Source: Thermomucor indicae-seudaticae
Lineage: Eukaryota; Mucoromycota; Mucoromycetes; Mucorales; Lichtheimiaceae
DNA: 18,626 nucleotides
NCBI GenBank assembly: GCA_000787465.1
Contig: JSYX01000661.1
Coordinates: 1-18,626, forward strand
Direction of reading: 5' to 3'
Below the pieces are notes generated by a model, which saw only the letters and a program-made list of their open reading frames with translations, ran no database searches and was not told the DNA's origin. This document shows, piece by piece, positions 18,300 to 18,626 of the stretch. Position numbers and translations under genes: made by a program. How positions within the stretch are numbered: the stretch's first letter is position 1; each line of letters opens with the position of its first letter.

Positions 18300-18626
18300 A
18301 GCCTACAGTACACATACAGGTTTACTCTTTAAAATTTACAGCAATGTACAGAGCATTTTGCTTCTAATATGTGTTTCTTAATTATAAAAAAGTGCGAATT
18401 TAGCGCTCGCTGATTCTCAGCATATTGCTCGCGCCGTGCCAGTAGGTGGAGTCTTTAGAAAAACCCGAGGCGAAGGGAAAATGGGAGGGCGGGGAATGGA
18501 GGCAAGAGAACTAGATGGGGTGGGAAAACGTGCGTCCTCTGTGGTCTTTTTTCTTGATATATACATGTGTGTATATTTTTAGGTGTCGTATTCGACATAA
18601 GAGTGCATAAGGGAGCGCAAAAGAGG
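18300..18626. other. Right-edge stretch with no supported gene
   Basis: The sequence is purine/G-rich on the plus strand around 18460-18535 and otherwise unremarkable. It may contain the promoter or a first exon of the small minus-strand ORF. Confidence 0.35.

Overview
The window reads as nuclear DNA of a filamentous, probably early-diverging (Mucoromycota-like) fungus. The reasons are multi-exon genes with 54-163 nt introns and CTAAC/TTAAC-type branch sites, a Tc1/mariner element with a fungal-style transposase, an L1-like LINE, GACAATG start contexts, and conserved eukaryotic genes (RFC small subunit, USP25/28-type protein, STIMATE/YPL162C-type membrane protein). The phylum is inferred; no rRNA or marker gene confirms it. 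|| Left half (1-7900) is transposon-rich. Two small inverted-repeat elements occupy about 60-615. An unrecognised, decayed minus-strand gene runs from about 5180 down to about 970 and is split by a 2.7 kb Tc1-like element (2371-5072) with long terminal inverted repeats and a TA duplication. The element is about twice the usual size: beside a broken DD34E transposase it holds about 1.55 kb of other DNA with a symmetric, probably bidirectional promoter. A TATCCG-rich element (5168-5624), a 5'-truncated dead LINE (to about 7366) and another inverted-repeat element (7367-7893) follow. || Right half (8800-17350) is gene-dense. RFC5 (human RFC3 orthologue; minus, nine exons, 352 aa) and a USP25/28-type gene (plus, 17 exons, 1052 aa) diverge from a 1.1 kb intergenic region. 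The USP gene converges on a four-exon STIMATE/YPL162C-type gene (minus, 338 aa). All three rebuilt models keep frame through every junction, so they look intact. The right edge holds a decayed plus-strand coding remnant and an unrecognised small acidic minus-strand ORF. || The most interesting point is that the USP25/28-type protein keeps its architecture (UBA-like N-terminus, USP core, His box, C-terminal helical region, near-human length) but has no cysteine where the catalytic Cys box should be. It is a candidate pseudo-deubiquitinase in an apparently intact gene. The genes do not form one pathway; they cover DNA replication, ubiquitin biology and membrane/Ca2+-related functions.
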